From positions 1 to 64,000 of the forward strand of contig JANZNS010000004.1 in the NCBI GenBank assembly GCA_025153445.1: a stretch of DNA of 64,000 nucleotides, in the 5' to 3' direction. The stretch's first letter is position 1. Each line of letters starts with the position of its first letter. Shown here in pieces: positions 55,661-64,000 of the stretch. The notes beneath the pieces are model-generated. The model did no database searches, was not told the origin of the DNA, and saw nothing but the letters and a program-made list of their open reading frames with translations. Made by a program: the position numbers and the translations under genes. This DNA comes from Marinobacter sp. BGYM27. GTDB lineage: Bacteria > Pseudomonadota > Gammaproteobacteria > Pseudomonadales > Oleiphilaceae.

Positions 55661-56527
55661 TTACTCCAGGTTCTGGACCTGCTCTCGCATCTGTTCGATC
55701 AACACTTTCAGATTAACAGCCACACGGGTGACTTCAGCATCAATGGATTTGCTGCTCAGGGTGTTGGCTTCGCGATTGAGTTCCTGCATCAGAAAATCAA
55801 GCCTGCGACCGATGGCGTCATCGCCCTTGAGGGTATCGGTCACTTCGCCCACATGGGCATCCAGTCGATCAAGCTCTTCCGCGACATCAGCCTTCTGGGC
55901 CGCCATCACCATCTCTTGAGCCAGCCGGTCTGAATCCAGTTCGATTTTGGCAGCATCAAACCGGTCACGCAGCGTCTGCGCCTGCTTCTCAAGCAGCTCA
56001 GGCATGCGCTTTCTGACCACAGCGACCGATTCGGAAATTTCTGTCAGGCGATCATTAAACAGAGGGCGCAACCGCTCGCCTTCCCGCTCCCGCACACTGA
56101 CCAGTTCTGCCACTGCCTCATCAAAAAGCGACTGAGTTGCTGCCTTTACGGGCGCAAGATCACGCTCAGCGGTTTCCAGTACACCGGGCCAACGCAGGAT
56201 ATCCAGTGCATTGATGTGCGCGGGATTATCCAGAATCCGATTGACCTGATTGGCCGCATTGTTGAGCTCTTCAGCCAGGGCCTCATTGACGTTCAGCCCT
56301 CCGGTCACGCGCTCAGCCAATTGCAGACGCATCCCGATTTCGACTTTCCCCCGGCGCAGCTGCCCACGCAGCCGCTCACGAAAATCATTCTCCAGCTCGC
56401 GCAATGTCTCGGGCAGCCGAAACGATGTTTCAAGGTAGCGGTGGTTCACCGTGCGGATTTCACAGGTCAGCGTTCCCCAGTCCGCTTCAAGGTCTTTTCG
56501 GGCAAAGGCAGTCATGCTTCTGATCAT
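55661..56527 (-). CDS. YicC/YloC family endoribonuclease
   Basis: A 288-residue protein beginning MIRSMTAFARK, with the family motifs CEIRTVNHRYLE, FRERLRGQLRRGKVEI, and the conserved end SKSIDAEVTRVAVNLKVLIEQMREQVQNLE. Members of this family are divalent-cation endoribonucleases implicated in small-RNA turnover. GGAG precedes the ATG. Upstream of gmk and divergent from rph, a widely conserved layout. Confidence 0.95.
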   Translation of the reverse strand: MIRSMTAFARKDLEADWGTLTCEIRTVNHRYLETSFRLPETLRELENDFRERLRGQLRRGKVEIGMRLQLAERVTGGLNVNEALAEELNNAANQVNRILDNPAHINALDILRWPGVLETAERDLAPVKAATQSLFDEAVAELVSVREREGERLRPLFNDRLTEISESVAVVRKRMPELLEKQAQTLRDRFDAAKIELDSDRLAQEMVMAAQKADVAEELDRLDAHVGEVTDTLKGDDAIGRRLDFLMQELNREANTLSSKSIDAEVTRVAVNLKVLIEQMREQVQNLE

Positions 56528-56667
56528 GGGAACTCCGCATCGGCATCATAAGGTGGGCAATAGTTTAACAGGCGACAGCCCTGCAGGGCGACTGGCGTGC
56601 TCCGATCCTGTGCGTCCGTGCTATACTGGCGCGCTATTTTAAACATTCATTCGAGATAGGAAACCGT

Positions 56668-57384
56668 ATGCGACCCAGTGGCAGAACGCCTGAGCAACCG
56701 CGCGACATCCGCATCACCCGCAATTACACCAAACATGCGGAGGGGTCAGTCCTGATCGAATTTGGCGACACCAAAGTGATCTGTACTGCATCGATCGAAA
56801 ACAGTGTGCCCCGCTTCCTCAAGGGCACAGGCAAAGGCTGGATTACCGCCGAATACGGCATGCTGCCGCGCTCAACCGGCAGCCGCATGGGCCGCGAAGC
56901 CGCTCGCGGCAAACAGGGCGGGCGCACGGTAGAGATCCAGCGTCTGATCGGTCGATCCCTGCGTGCTGCGGTTGATCTGACCAAGCTTGGCGAGCACAGC
57001 ATCACGATCGATTGCGACGTGATTCAGGCGGATGGCGGCACCCGTACTGCTGCTATCACCGGCGGCTGCGTCGCCCTGGTCGATGCCCTGAACCACCTGG
57101 TCAGCACCGGCAAACTGAAAGCATCACCACTGGTACAAATGGTCGGCGCAATTTCGGTCGGCGTATTCGAGGGCACAACCGTTGTCGACCTGGATTACCC
57201 GGAAGACTCCGCTGCCGAAACCGATATGAACGTTATCATGACGGACCGCGGCGGCTTCATCGAGATTCAGGGTACGGCGGAAGGTGCGCCTTTCGACCAG
57301 ACAGAACTGGACAGCATGCTGAGTCTGGCCAAGCAGGCCATTAACCAGCTGTTCGAACTGCAGAAAAAAGCGCTCGAAAGCTAA
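56668..57384 (+). CDS. rph: Ribonuclease PH
   Basis: Phosphorolytic 3'-5' exoribonuclease that trims tRNA precursors. The 238-residue protein has [49 protein letters not shown] with the catalytic aspartates, and DLDYPEDS. Full length and intact, unlike the frameshifted gene in E. coli K-12. TAGGAAACC precedes the ATG. Convergent with crc, as in Pseudomonas. Confidence 0.97.
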   Translation: MRPSGRTPEQPRDIRITRNYTKHAEGSVLIEFGDTKVICTASIENSVPRFLKGTGKGWITAEYGMLPRSTGSRMGREAARGKQGGRTVEIQRLIGRSLRAAVDLTKLGEHSITIDCDVIQADGGTRTAAITGGCVALVDALNHLVSTGKLKASPLVQMVGAISVGVFEGTTVVDLDYPEDSAAETDMNVIMTDRGGFIEIQGTAEGAPFDQTELDSMLSLAKQAINQLFELQKKALES

Positions 57385-57402
57385 AACAGAGAAAACAGTG
57401 AA

Positions 57403-57424
57403 CCGGCCTGCGAGCGCAGGCCGG
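57403..57424. terminator. Hairpin between convergent rph and crc
   Basis: CCGGCCTGC (57403-57411) pairs with GCAGGCCGG (57416-57424) around GAGC. It lies between two converging stop codons and probably serves both, although neither side has a long U tract (TTCACTGTTTTC follows on the minus strand). Confidence 0.6.
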
Positions 57425-57427
57425 GAA

Positions 57428-58234
57428 TCAAAATCCTATTTCAATATCATAATCAACGATTACCGGCGCATGGTCCGAGAATCGTGTAGCCCCATCAATC
57501 CAGGCATCTTCAATTGCCTTGCGAATGCCCGGCGTGACCAGTTGATAGTCCGTCCGCCAGCCCGCATGACGGCGCCAGCCCTCAGCCCATTCAGGCCACC
57601 AGGTAAATTGATCACCGCTTTTATTGATTTCACGGAATGCATCCACGCACCCCATTTCATCAAACAGGCGATCCAGCCAAGCCCTTTCATGCGGTAGAAA
57701 GCCGGACACATCGAGCTTGTGGTAGCGGGCGCTGGTGTCGGTTACGTGATGCGCCGTTTGCAAATTGGCACAGAAGATAAACTGTCGACGCTTGCGCAGC
57801 GTTTTCTGGAGGTGCATACCGAAAGCTTCCAGAAAGCTGTCTTTATGATCCAGCGCGGTCAGATCATCATCGCCAATTGGCACGTCTTCGCGCCCCAAAG
57901 CACTCGGAGCCAGCGCACAGGCCACACTGACCTTGTCAAAATCAGCCTGAATAAAGCGGCCTTCGCGGTCAGCCTGTTCATTGGCGAAACCGTAGATAAT
58001 CGCTTTCGGGAAATGACGGGTGTAGATGCCGACGCCACCGTGCTCGGTGTCCTCACCGTCTATAAAGTAGGGTTCATAGCCTTCGGGGACATATCGCGGG
58101 TCATCAAATTCATAGATCCGCATGCGGTGATCCTGCACGCAAACCACGTCTGCATCCTGCTCGGCCAGCCAGTCAAAAAAACCACGGTCAACCGCCTGCT
58201 TGAGACCGTTAACACTGATTGATACTACCCGCAT
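57428..58234 (-). CDS. crc: Catabolite repression control protein Crc
   Basis: A 268-residue member of the exonuclease III/EEP fold. Nuclease residues are altered: the metal-binding glutamate of LQET is Asp (CVQDHR, D35) and the GDxN motif reads CANLQ, while SDHAP is kept. The same losses define Crc, which has no nuclease activity and stabilises Hfq on A-rich mRNA sites. Position between rph and pyrE is the position of crc in Pseudomonas. AGGGAA precedes ATG 58234. The alternative, an active ExoIII, fits neither the residues nor the context. Confidence 0.92.
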   Translation of the reverse strand: MRVVSISVNGLKQAVDRGFFDWLAEQDADVVCVQDHRMRIYEFDDPRYVPEGYEPYFIDGEDTEHGGVGIYTRHFPKAIIYGFANEQADREGRFIQADFDKVSVACALAPSALGREDVPIGDDDLTALDHKDSFLEAFGMHLQKTLRKRRQFIFCANLQTAHHVTDTSARYHKLDVSGFLPHERAWLDRLFDEMGCVDAFREINKSGDQFTWWPEWAEGWRRHAGWRTDYQLVTPGIRKAIEDAWIDGATRFSDHAPVIVDYDIEIGF

Positions 58235-58314
58235 AGATGTTCCCTGAAACTTTTGTGTGTATGATACCGTTTTTATGACGTTTTAACAGATTCCAACCCG
58301 CCAGAAACCTTGTC

Positions 58315-58953
58315 ATGCACCACTATCAGCACGATTTTATAGAATTTGCCATTCGCCGCGATGTTCTTCGCTTCGGCGAGTTCACGCTCAAGTCTGGCAG
58401 AACCAGCCCCTACTTCTTTAATGCAGGCCTGTTTAACCAGGGATCAGACCTCGTTCAGCTCGGTCAAGCCTATGCTTCAGCCTTGCAAAATAGCGGCCTG
58501 AATTATGACATGCTGTTCGGACCTGCCTATAAGGGCATTCCGTTGGCAGCCGCGACTGCCATCGCACTCGCCCAGTCCGATGATGACCGCCCCTATGCGT
58601 TCAATCGCAAGGAGAAAAAGGATCACGGCGAGGGCGGACAGATCGTCGGCGCACCGCTACAGGGCAAAGTCCTGATTGTCGATGACGTCATCACCGCCGG
58701 CACCGCCATCCGTGAATCCATCGATATTATCCGGGCCGCCGGAGCAGAGCCCGCGGGCGTGCTGATTGCCCTTGACCGCCAGGAGCGTGGGCAGGGCAAA
58801 CTGTCCGCCATTCAGGAAGTCGAGAACGAGTTTGGGCTGCCGGTTATCAGCATTATCCGCCTCGAGCAGGTTATCAGCTACCTCAACAAAAGTGCTGACT
58901 TTTCTGAAAATGCCCGCCAAGTTGCCGAATATCGGGAAAAGTACGGCATCTGA
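58315..58953 (+). CDS. pyrE: Orotate phosphoribosyltransferase
   Basis: Converts orotate and PRPP to OMP in pyrimidine synthesis. The 212-residue protein has [42 protein letters not shown] and the PRPP-binding loop [17 protein letters not shown]. Standard length. Divergent from crc with 80 nt between starts; no attenuator hairpin or leader peptide was recognised, so the rph-linked attenuation known in E. coli does not apply here. Confidence 0.97.
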   Translation: MHHYQHDFIEFAIRRDVLRFGEFTLKSGRTSPYFFNAGLFNQGSDLVQLGQAYASALQNSGLNYDMLFGPAYKGIPLAAATAIALAQSDDDRPYAFNRKEKKDHGEGGQIVGAPLQGKVLIVDDVITAGTAIRESIDIIRAAGAEPAGVLIALDRQERGQGKLSAIQEVENEFGLPVISIIRLEQVISYLNKSADFSENARQVAEYREKYGI

Positions 58954-59027
58954 CATTTTCTTCCACGCGCTGGAAAAGGTCTGTTATGCTTCATGGCAAA
59001 CCGTATAAAACAGTGATGTAGCATTCT

Positions 59028-59693
59028 ATGAGACACCTACCACGACTTGCATTGGCCGCAGTTATCCTTGCCAGCCTGGTTAGCACGTCTGCCACTGCCT
59101 CCACCATGTACCGTTATAAAGACAGCAACGGACGCATGGTTATCAGCAATACCGTGCCTTCCGAAAGCACGACCCGGGGCTACGAAATCCTCAACGACAA
59201 GGGTCGCGTCATTCAGGTGATCGCGCCCGCGCCTACCGAAGAAGAGCTTGCCGACCGCGACGCCCAGAAAAAACGCAAGCAAGCGCTAGAGGAGCAGCGC
59301 AGAGAAGACGCCGAACTGCTGCGCACCTTCAGCCATCCGGACGACGCCGTCAAAGCCCTGCGCCGCAAGCTTCAGGAGCTTGAGAGTATTTCTCAACTCA
59401 AACGCGGCAATATTTCGGTGATCGAAAGCCAATTACAGGAGCAGCAAAGCAAGGCTGCCGACCTGGAACGATCGGGCCGCGAGGTTCCGGACAATCTGCG
59501 AAACCGCATCGACCGCCTCCGGTCACAGATTCTCGACATCGAGCGCGAAATCTCGGCACAATCCCAGGAGACCCAATCCATACGCGAAGCATTCGAAGAC
59601 AAGATTGAGCGACTGGAGAAACTTACCGGCCAGGAACGCACTCTGGAACTGAACCCGCCGACTCCCGGCAGCGAAGCCAGCGACAAGCCCTGA
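59028..59693 (+). CDS. DUF4124 domain coiled-coil periplasmic protein
   Basis: A 221-residue protein with a signal peptide (cleavage probably after SATAS), a DUF4124 module at about residues 25-60 (TMYRYKDSNGRMVISNTVPSE) and a long coiled coil from about 75 to 205, rich in Glu, Arg and Gln. DUF4124 occurs at the N-terminus of many periplasmic proteins; its role is unknown. Follows pyrE by 74 nt. Confidence 0.82.
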   Translation: MRHLPRLALAAVILASLVSTSATASTMYRYKDSNGRMVISNTVPSESTTRGYEILNDKGRVIQVIAPAPTEEELADRDAQKKRKQALEEQRREDAELLRTFSHPDDAVKALRRKLQELESISQLKRGNISVIESQLQEQQSKAADLERSGREVPDNLRNRIDRLRSQILDIEREISAQSQETQSIREAFEDKIERLEKLTGQERTLELNPPTPGSEASDKP

Positions 59694-59714
59694 CGGGGAG
59701 CCTATCCGCGGCAC

Positions 59715-59746
59715 AAAAAAGGGACGCCTCAGCGTCCCTTTTTTTT
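59715..59746. terminator. Bidirectional terminator after the DUF4124 gene
   Basis: GGGACGC (59721-59727) and GCGTCCC (59732-59738) pair perfectly around CTCA, with six A before and eight T after, so it has a U tract on both strands. It serves the DUF4124 gene and the convergent phasin-like gene. Confidence 0.92.
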
Positions 59747-59762
59747 ACTCTACTGAATCCGC

Positions 59763-60170
59763 TTACGCAGATGCAGACGCCTTCTTGGCTGGCGCTTTAC
59801 GTGCAGTCGTTTTGCGGTCACTGGAAGTCGTGGACTTCTTGACTGGCCGCGCTTCCTTGGCCACCCCTTCAGCAGCCTCAGAAACCGCCTCAGCACTTTC
59901 AGCTGTTTCCTTTTCGATCTTCGCTACCAAGTCAGCAGCGAAGTTGCCCAGCCGTGAATTCAGGCTGCGAAGCTGGCCAAAAACGTTGTCGCTGTAGCCA
60001 TCGTAACGCTTGCGCAGCGATTTTACGCTGTACTCACGCGCTTCGGATTCAAGCTTTTCGGCATACTCAAACGGCTTCGCTGCCAGCTTCTTTTGCTGCT
60101 CTTCAGCGGCGTTGATGCCTTTCTCGACGATATCCTGAATTTGTTCCTGATAGTTTCTAAGCTTACCCAT
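59763..60170 (-). CDS. Phasin-like helical protein with basic tail
   Basis: A 135-residue protein. Residues 1-95 are entirely helical with heptad spacing (QDIVEKGINAAEEQQKKLAAKP; LRSLNSRLGNFAADLVAKIEKE), and the last 35 residues are Lys/Ala/Ser/Thr-rich (KKSTTSSDRKTTARKAPAKK), resembling the histone-H1-like tails of PhaF and AlgP. Start is ATG 60170 with GGAG upstream; a longer reading is rejected. It may be a granule-associated or nucleoid-associated protein; no polyhydroxyalkanoate genes are in the window to support the former. Confidence 0.65.
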   Translation of the reverse strand: MGKLRNYQEQIQDIVEKGINAAEEQQKKLAAKPFEYAEKLESEAREYSVKSLRKRYDGYSDNVFGQLRSLNSRLGNFAADLVAKIEKETAESAEAVSEAAEGVAKEARPVKKSTTSSDRKTTARKAPAKKASASA

Positions 60171-60479
60171 AAGGTTTCTCCATTGCATTGTTCCGGATTC
60201 AATCAAGCGCCGATGACGCCTACCTTGATAGCAGCATGAAGAATACGAGTAAAATTTAGAATGTTCATACTAACCCGGACGTGGTTTATCGTCAGGTAAA
60301 CTGCCCTCTCTGTGCCAGAACCCTCAATCCTACATAAATTTCATTTGAGTCCACTTTGTGAATTTGCATAATGCTCATGCGCAATGATTCAGAGGGTGGG
60401 GATATCGGACCTCGTTTTACCTCTTTGATAAAATAAGCCTGCCTGAGCAGGTAACAATCAAGAGAATACGGGCCATTCC
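60171..60479. other. Divergent intergenic region upstream of the phasin-like gene
   Basis: About 309 nt between two divergent genes, AT-rich in the middle. It should contain both promoters, but no pair of hexamers, hairpin or known RNA stands out. Confidence 0.35.
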
Positions 60480-61046
60480 ATGTTTGACTCTACCCTTATT
60501 ACCGGGCGGCTTTCGCTTGCCCTGTGGTTCACTATTGCTATTGCCTTGAGCGGCTGCAAAGGTGGTGACCAGGCGCTAACAAGTACGCTACTCGAACCCG
60601 CTCAACCATCCGCCTCAAGAACAGCACAGTCTTCGCGAAGCGACATCACTTCACCTTCCGGCACCCAGCAGTCAGATAGAGAGGACTCTGTCACTGAAAC
60701 GCCTGTAGCCGCGGTTCCAGAAACTTCCGAATCAGCCAAAAATAACAGCAATTCTGTAGCCCGCGAAGCAAGTAACGGCAGTAGCACGCCTTCACTGAGT
60801 TGGGTTGCCCCGGCCACAAGGGCTGACGGCAGCAAGCTTTACACCGGGGAAATCAAGGGCTACCGGATCTACTACAAGCTGCGCCATGAAAACAGCTATC
60901 AGGTTATCCAACTCTCTGATGCCACCAGAACCCGACTAAAGCTCTCCAACTTCAAAGCCGGTGTATACGAGTTCGCAGTCACCACTCTGGACACCGATGG
61001 CCTGGAAAGCACCCGATCAAAAGCGGTTTCCGTTAATATTATCTGA
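60480..61046 (+). CDS. Fibronectin type III-like lipoprotein
   Basis: A 188-residue predicted lipoprotein with lipobox LSGC (Cys about 24), a low-complexity Ser/Thr/Glu linker (residues about 30-105), and a C-terminal domain of about 85 residues with the FN3 pattern (SLSWVAPATRADGS; IKGYRIYYKL; YEFAVTTLDTDGLES). Similar small FN3 proteins occur singly in marine Gammaproteobacteria. Function unknown; probably binds a carbohydrate or protein at the cell surface. Confidence 0.72.
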   Translation: MFDSTLITGRLSLALWFTIAIALSGCKGGDQALTSTLLEPAQPSASRTAQSSRSDITSPSGTQQSDREDSVTETPVAAVPETSESAKNNSNSVAREASNGSSTPSLSWVAPATRADGSKLYTGEIKGYRIYYKLRHENSYQVIQLSDATRTRLKLSNFKAGVYEFAVTTLDTDGLESTRSKAVSVNII

Positions 61047-61084
61047 GCGGGTGGCTCCGCGCCGCAAGCGGTGGCAAACCGGCA

Positions 61085-61402
61085 TCACCACTTGAACAGT
61101 ACCCAGCTCGGCACCACGAGCTGGGAACCATCCTGACGAATGAATCCGCCATTGTCCGCCGGCACCAGGTAGTAGACAGGCCCCACTTCAGGCTCAACCC
61201 GAATTTCCTTCAACTCACCGTTTACCCGGTATTCGTAATAGGTTTCTTTTTCGCCGGAGCGGATCACCACCTGAGGGTCACTCGGACTTGGTCGGTATTC
61301 GGATGCACGAACCGGGGCTGATGGCGCCGCTTCCTCTGCTTGCAGCACCGGGGAAAGCGTCACTGCAGCCATGACAATCGCACTTGAAATTATCTGTTTC
61401 AT
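61085..61402 (-). CDS. DUF2782 family periplasmic protein
   Basis: A 105-residue protein with a signal peptide (cleavage near VLQAEE) and a compact domain containing VVIRSGEKETYYEYRVNGE and VGPVYYLVPADNGGF, matching DUF2782. AAGG precedes the ATG. In Pseudomonas-like genomes this gene neighbours polA, as it does here, divergently. Function unknown. Confidence 0.85.
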   Translation of the reverse strand: MKQIISSAIVMAAVTLSPVLQAEEAAPSAPVRASEYRPSPSDPQVVIRSGEKETYYEYRVNGELKEIRVEPEVGPVYYLVPADNGGFIRQDGSQLVVPSWVLFKW

Positions 61403-61492
61403 GTTAACCTTGGTTTCCTGAAATTCTTTTAATACGTCTGAGCGTTACACAAGACCGCACGCTTCACAACCTGATTCCGGATACTGCTATTT

Positions 61493-64000
61493 ATGAGCCA
61501 GAAACAGACTCCTCCGGTCATACTTGTCGACGGATCGTCATACCTTTTCCGTGCCTTTCACGCACTGCCGCCCCTGATCACCAGTAAAGGCCAGCCTACG
61601 GGAGCCATCAAGGGCGTCATTTCCATGATCCGCCGTCTGGACCAGGATTTCCCCGGCTCCAAGGTGGTGGTGGTTTTTGATGCCAAAGGCAAGACGTTCC
61701 GCCATGAACTCTATGCCGAGTACAAGGCCAATCGGCCGCCCATGCCCGAAGACCTTGCGTCACAAATCGCACCTATCCACGAAATCATTCGCGCCATGGG
61801 CCTGCCAATGCTGATCGTGAAGGACGTTGAGGCTGATGATGTCATCGGCACGCTGGCGGTCGAAGCCACGAACAAAGGCGTGGACGTCATCATCTCCACC
61901 GGTGACAAAGACATGGCGCAGCTGGTGAGCGATCACGTTTCACTGGTGAATACCATGACCGACACCCACATGGATCGCGATGGCGTTAAGACTAAGTTTG
62001 GCATCACCCCGGAACAGATTATCGACTATCTGGCATTGGTCGGCGACAAGGTCGACAACATTCCCGGCGTTGACAAATGCGGGCCTAAAACAGCCGTTAA
62101 ATGGCTGGAGTCCTACGAAACCCTCGACAACCTGCTCGAGCATGCCGACGAGATCAAAGGCAAGATTGGCGACAATCTCCGTAGCGCGGCTGAACAACTC
62201 CCTCTGAGCAAAGAGCTGGCCACCATCAAAACTGACGTTGAACTGGAGTTCGGCATCCGTCAGTTAACTCACGAAGCGCCAGACAACGATAAGCTACTCG
62301 CCATGTTCCGGGAAATGGAGTTCAAGTCCTGGGTTGCAGAACTGGAACAAGGCGCCACTGCCAGCAGTGATGACAGCGAGCCGACACCGGAGATTCCTGA
62401 GAAGCACTACTCGATCATCCTCGACCAGTCGGAACTGGACAGCTGGGTCAAGCGACTCAATGATGCCGACCTGTTTGCTTTTGACACCGAAACCACCAGC
62501 CTCAACTACATGGATGCTGAAGTCGTGGGCGTATCGTTCGCCATACAACCCGGTGAAGCGGCATACGTGCCATTTAGCCACGACTACATGGGAGCCCCGG
62601 AACAACTGGACCGGAACAGCGTACTGGCCCAACTCAAACCACTGCTTGAGAACCGGGAAAAGAAAAAAGTCGGGCAAAACCTGAAGTACGACAAAAACGT
62701 GCTGGCCAATCACGATATCAGCCTCGACGGCATTGCTGAAGATACGATGCTGGAATCTTATGTACTCAACTCCACCGTGACCCGCCACGACATGGACAGC
62801 CTCGCCCTGAAATACCTCGGTGAAGCAACTGTTTCGTTTGAGTCGATCGCGGGCAAAGGCGCCAAGCAACTGACCTTCAACCAGATAGATCTGGAGCAGG
62901 CCGGACCCTACGCTGCAGAGGATGCTGATATCACCCTGCGCCTCCATCAGGCACTGCGCCCCCGACTCGCCGCAGAGGGAAAACTCGCCTCAGTTTACGA
63001 GACCATCGACCTGCCGCTCGTGCCAGTTTTGTCCCGCATGGAGCAGCGCGGGGTGATGATCAACGCCAGTACATTGCGAAACCATAGCCAGGAGCTGGCC
63101 GAGCGCATGGCTGAGCTGGAGAAGGCCGCTCACGATGAAGCGGGTGAAACCTTCAATCTTGGCTCGCCAAAACAGTTGCAGGCTATTTTCTATGACAAGC
63201 TTGGCCTGCCGGTTATCAAGAAAACGCCAAAAGGCGCTCCTTCGACAGCGGAGCCCGTGCTGCAGGAGCTGGCGCATGATTATCCGTTGCCGAAGCTCAT
63301 TCTGGAGCACCGCAGCCTGAGCAAGCTGAAATCCACCTATACCGATCGCCTGCCGGAAATGATCAACATGCGCACCGGGCGGGTGCACACATCTTACCAT
63401 CAGGCGGTCACCGCAACGGGCCGGCTGTCGTCTTCGGAACCCAATCTGCAAAACATCCCGATTCGGTCCGAGCAGGGTCGGCGTATCCGTCAGGCGTTTG
63501 TTGCCCCGGAGGGCTACCAACTGGTGGCTGCCGACTACTCGCAAATTGAACTGCGTATCATGGCCCACCTGTCCGGCGACAAGGGACTACTGAAAGCATT
63601 TGCCGAAGGACAGGATATTCACAAGGCGACCGCCGCTGAAGTATTTGGCGCCAGCCTCGACGAGGTCACGTCCGATCAACGCAGAAGCGCCAAAGCGATC
63701 AACTTCGGTCTGATCTATGGCATGTCCGCTTTCGGCCTGGGACGCCAACTAGGTATCGCGCGCAAGGTGGCGCAGGAGTATATCGACCTCTACTTCAACC
63801 GTTATCCCGGCGTGCTGAAATACATGGATGATATCCGTGCCCGCGCCCACGATCAGGGCTTCGTGGAAACCCTGTACGGACGCCGGCTCTACCTGCCTGA
63901 AATCAATGCCCGCAACAAGCAGCTCCAGCAAGCCGCGGAGCGCACGGCCATCAACGCGCCGATGCAAGGCACAGCAGCCGACATCATCAAACGCGCGATG
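61493..64000 (+). CDS. polA: DNA polymerase I (3' end beyond the window)
   Basis: Repair and lagging-strand polymerase. The first 836 codons are present without a stop; E. coli PolA has 928, so about 90 residues lie off the right edge. Visible domains: 5'-3' exonuclease (ILVDGSSYLFRAFHAL; VEADDVIGTLA), 3'-5' exonuclease with the metal-binding DTET at about residue 330, and the polymerase with motif A YSQIELRIMAHLSGD and motif B RRSAKAINFGLIYG. The proofreading site appears intact. Start ATG 61493; the ribosome-binding site is weak. Confidence 0.96.
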   Translation, partial: MSQKQTPPVILVDGSSYLFRAFHALPPLITSKGQPTGAIKGVISMIRRLDQDFPGSKVVVVFDAKGKTFRHELYAEYKANRPPMPEDLASQIAPIHEIIRAMGLPMLIVKDVEADDVIGTLAVEATNKGVDVIISTGDKDMAQLVSDHVSLVNTMTDTHMDRDGVKTKFGITPEQIIDYLALVGDKVDNIPGVDKCGPKTAVKWLESYETLDNLLEHADEIKGKIGDNLRSAAEQLPLSKELATIKTDVELEFGIRQLTHEAPDNDKLLAMFREMEFKSWVAELEQGATASSDDSEPTPEIPEKHYSIILDQSELDSWVKRLNDADLFAFDTETTSLNYMDAEVVGVSFAIQPGEAAYVPFSHDYMGAPEQLDRNSVLAQLKPLLENREKKKVGQNLKYDKNVLANHDISLDGIAEDTMLESYVLNSTVTRHDMDSLALKYLGEATVSFESIAGKGAKQLTFNQIDLEQAGPYAAEDADITLRLHQALRPRLAAEGKLASVYETIDLPLVPVLSRMEQRGVMINASTLRNHSQELAERMAELEKAAHDEAGETFNLGSPKQLQAIFYDKLGLPVIKKTPKGAPSTAEPVLQELAHDYPLPKLILEHRSLSKLKSTYTDRLPEMINMRTGRVHTSYHQAVTATGRLSSSEPNLQNIPIRSEQGRRIRQAFVAPEGYQLVAADYSQIELRIMAHLSGDKGLLKAFAEGQDIHKATAAEVFGASLDEVTSDQRRSAKAINFGLIYGMSAFGLGRQLGIARKVAQEYIDLYFNRYPGVLKYMDDIRARAHDQGFVETLYGRRLYLPEINARNKQLQQAAERTAINAPMQGTAADIIKRAM

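Overview
The window is chromosomal DNA from a Gammaproteobacterium. Its gene order repeatedly matches blocks familiar from Pseudomonas: tyrS/anmK/erpA/argC, dksA-gluQ-cbrAB-pcnB-folK-panBC-pgi, tsaD/rpsU-dnaG-rpoD, and oxyR-recG, ridA-spoT-rpoZ-gmk-yicC-rph-crc-pyrE. Protein details (a 611-residue RpoD with a long acidic insert, DUF6776, DUF2782 beside polA, a FadL-like porin) suggest a Marinobacter-like marine relative rather than Pseudomonas itself. That placement is an inference from synteny and protein style; no database search was run. No phage, transposase, integron, CRISPR array or toxin system was seen.

Layout. Positions 1-340 hold three tandem leftward promoters and a boxA, the control region of an rRNA operon lying off the left edge. 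369-7209 carries tyrS, a M23 peptidase with anmK, and the leftward argC-DUF6776-bactofilin-erpA group. 7357-12323 holds a ClC antiporter, hemJ, thiD, thiE and hemL. 12453-19626 has a DUF4382 lipoprotein, a mrcB-lpoP pair for peptidoglycan synthesis, a phosphotransferase/P-loop kinase fusion, a pentapeptide protein, a Rieske protein and sfsA. 20017-32297 is dksA, gluQ, cbrX-cbrA-cbrB, a CrcZ-like small RNA, pcnB, folK, panB, panC and pgi. 32316-39834 is a second folK with folB, plsY, tsaD, then rpsU-dnaG-rpoD and a CAU-anticodon tRNA. 40342-46092 is the most accessory-looking part: a FadL-like barrel, a giant Ig-like lipoprotein, DUF2489 and an unknown protein. 46351-64000 holds a YbaK-HDOD protein, recG, oxyR, an SDR protein, ridA, spoT, rpoZ, gmk, yicC, rph, crc, pyrE, several envelope proteins and polA, which runs off the right edge.

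The most notable system is a full carbon catabolite repression circuit. The sensor CbrA (with CbrX) and the sigma54 activator CbrB are followed by a sigma54 promoter (GG-N10-GC at 26309-26322), upstream inverted TGTTAC/GTAACA-type elements, and an untranslated stretch of about 384 nt with four A-rich CA-motif clusters ending in a strong terminator. This has the architecture of the Pseudomonas small RNA CrcZ, which titrates Hfq/Crc. The Crc protein itself lies 31 kb away at 57428-58234, with nuclease residues lost. A CA-type motif just upstream of the FadL-like gene is a candidate target.

A second theme is the stringent response: spoT, rpoZ and dksA share the window with rRNA promoters that have GC-rich discriminators. 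Several start codons were revised from ribosome-binding sites (erpA TTG, spoT GTG, the kinase fusion GTG, the pentapeptide protein GTG, folK2 GTG).
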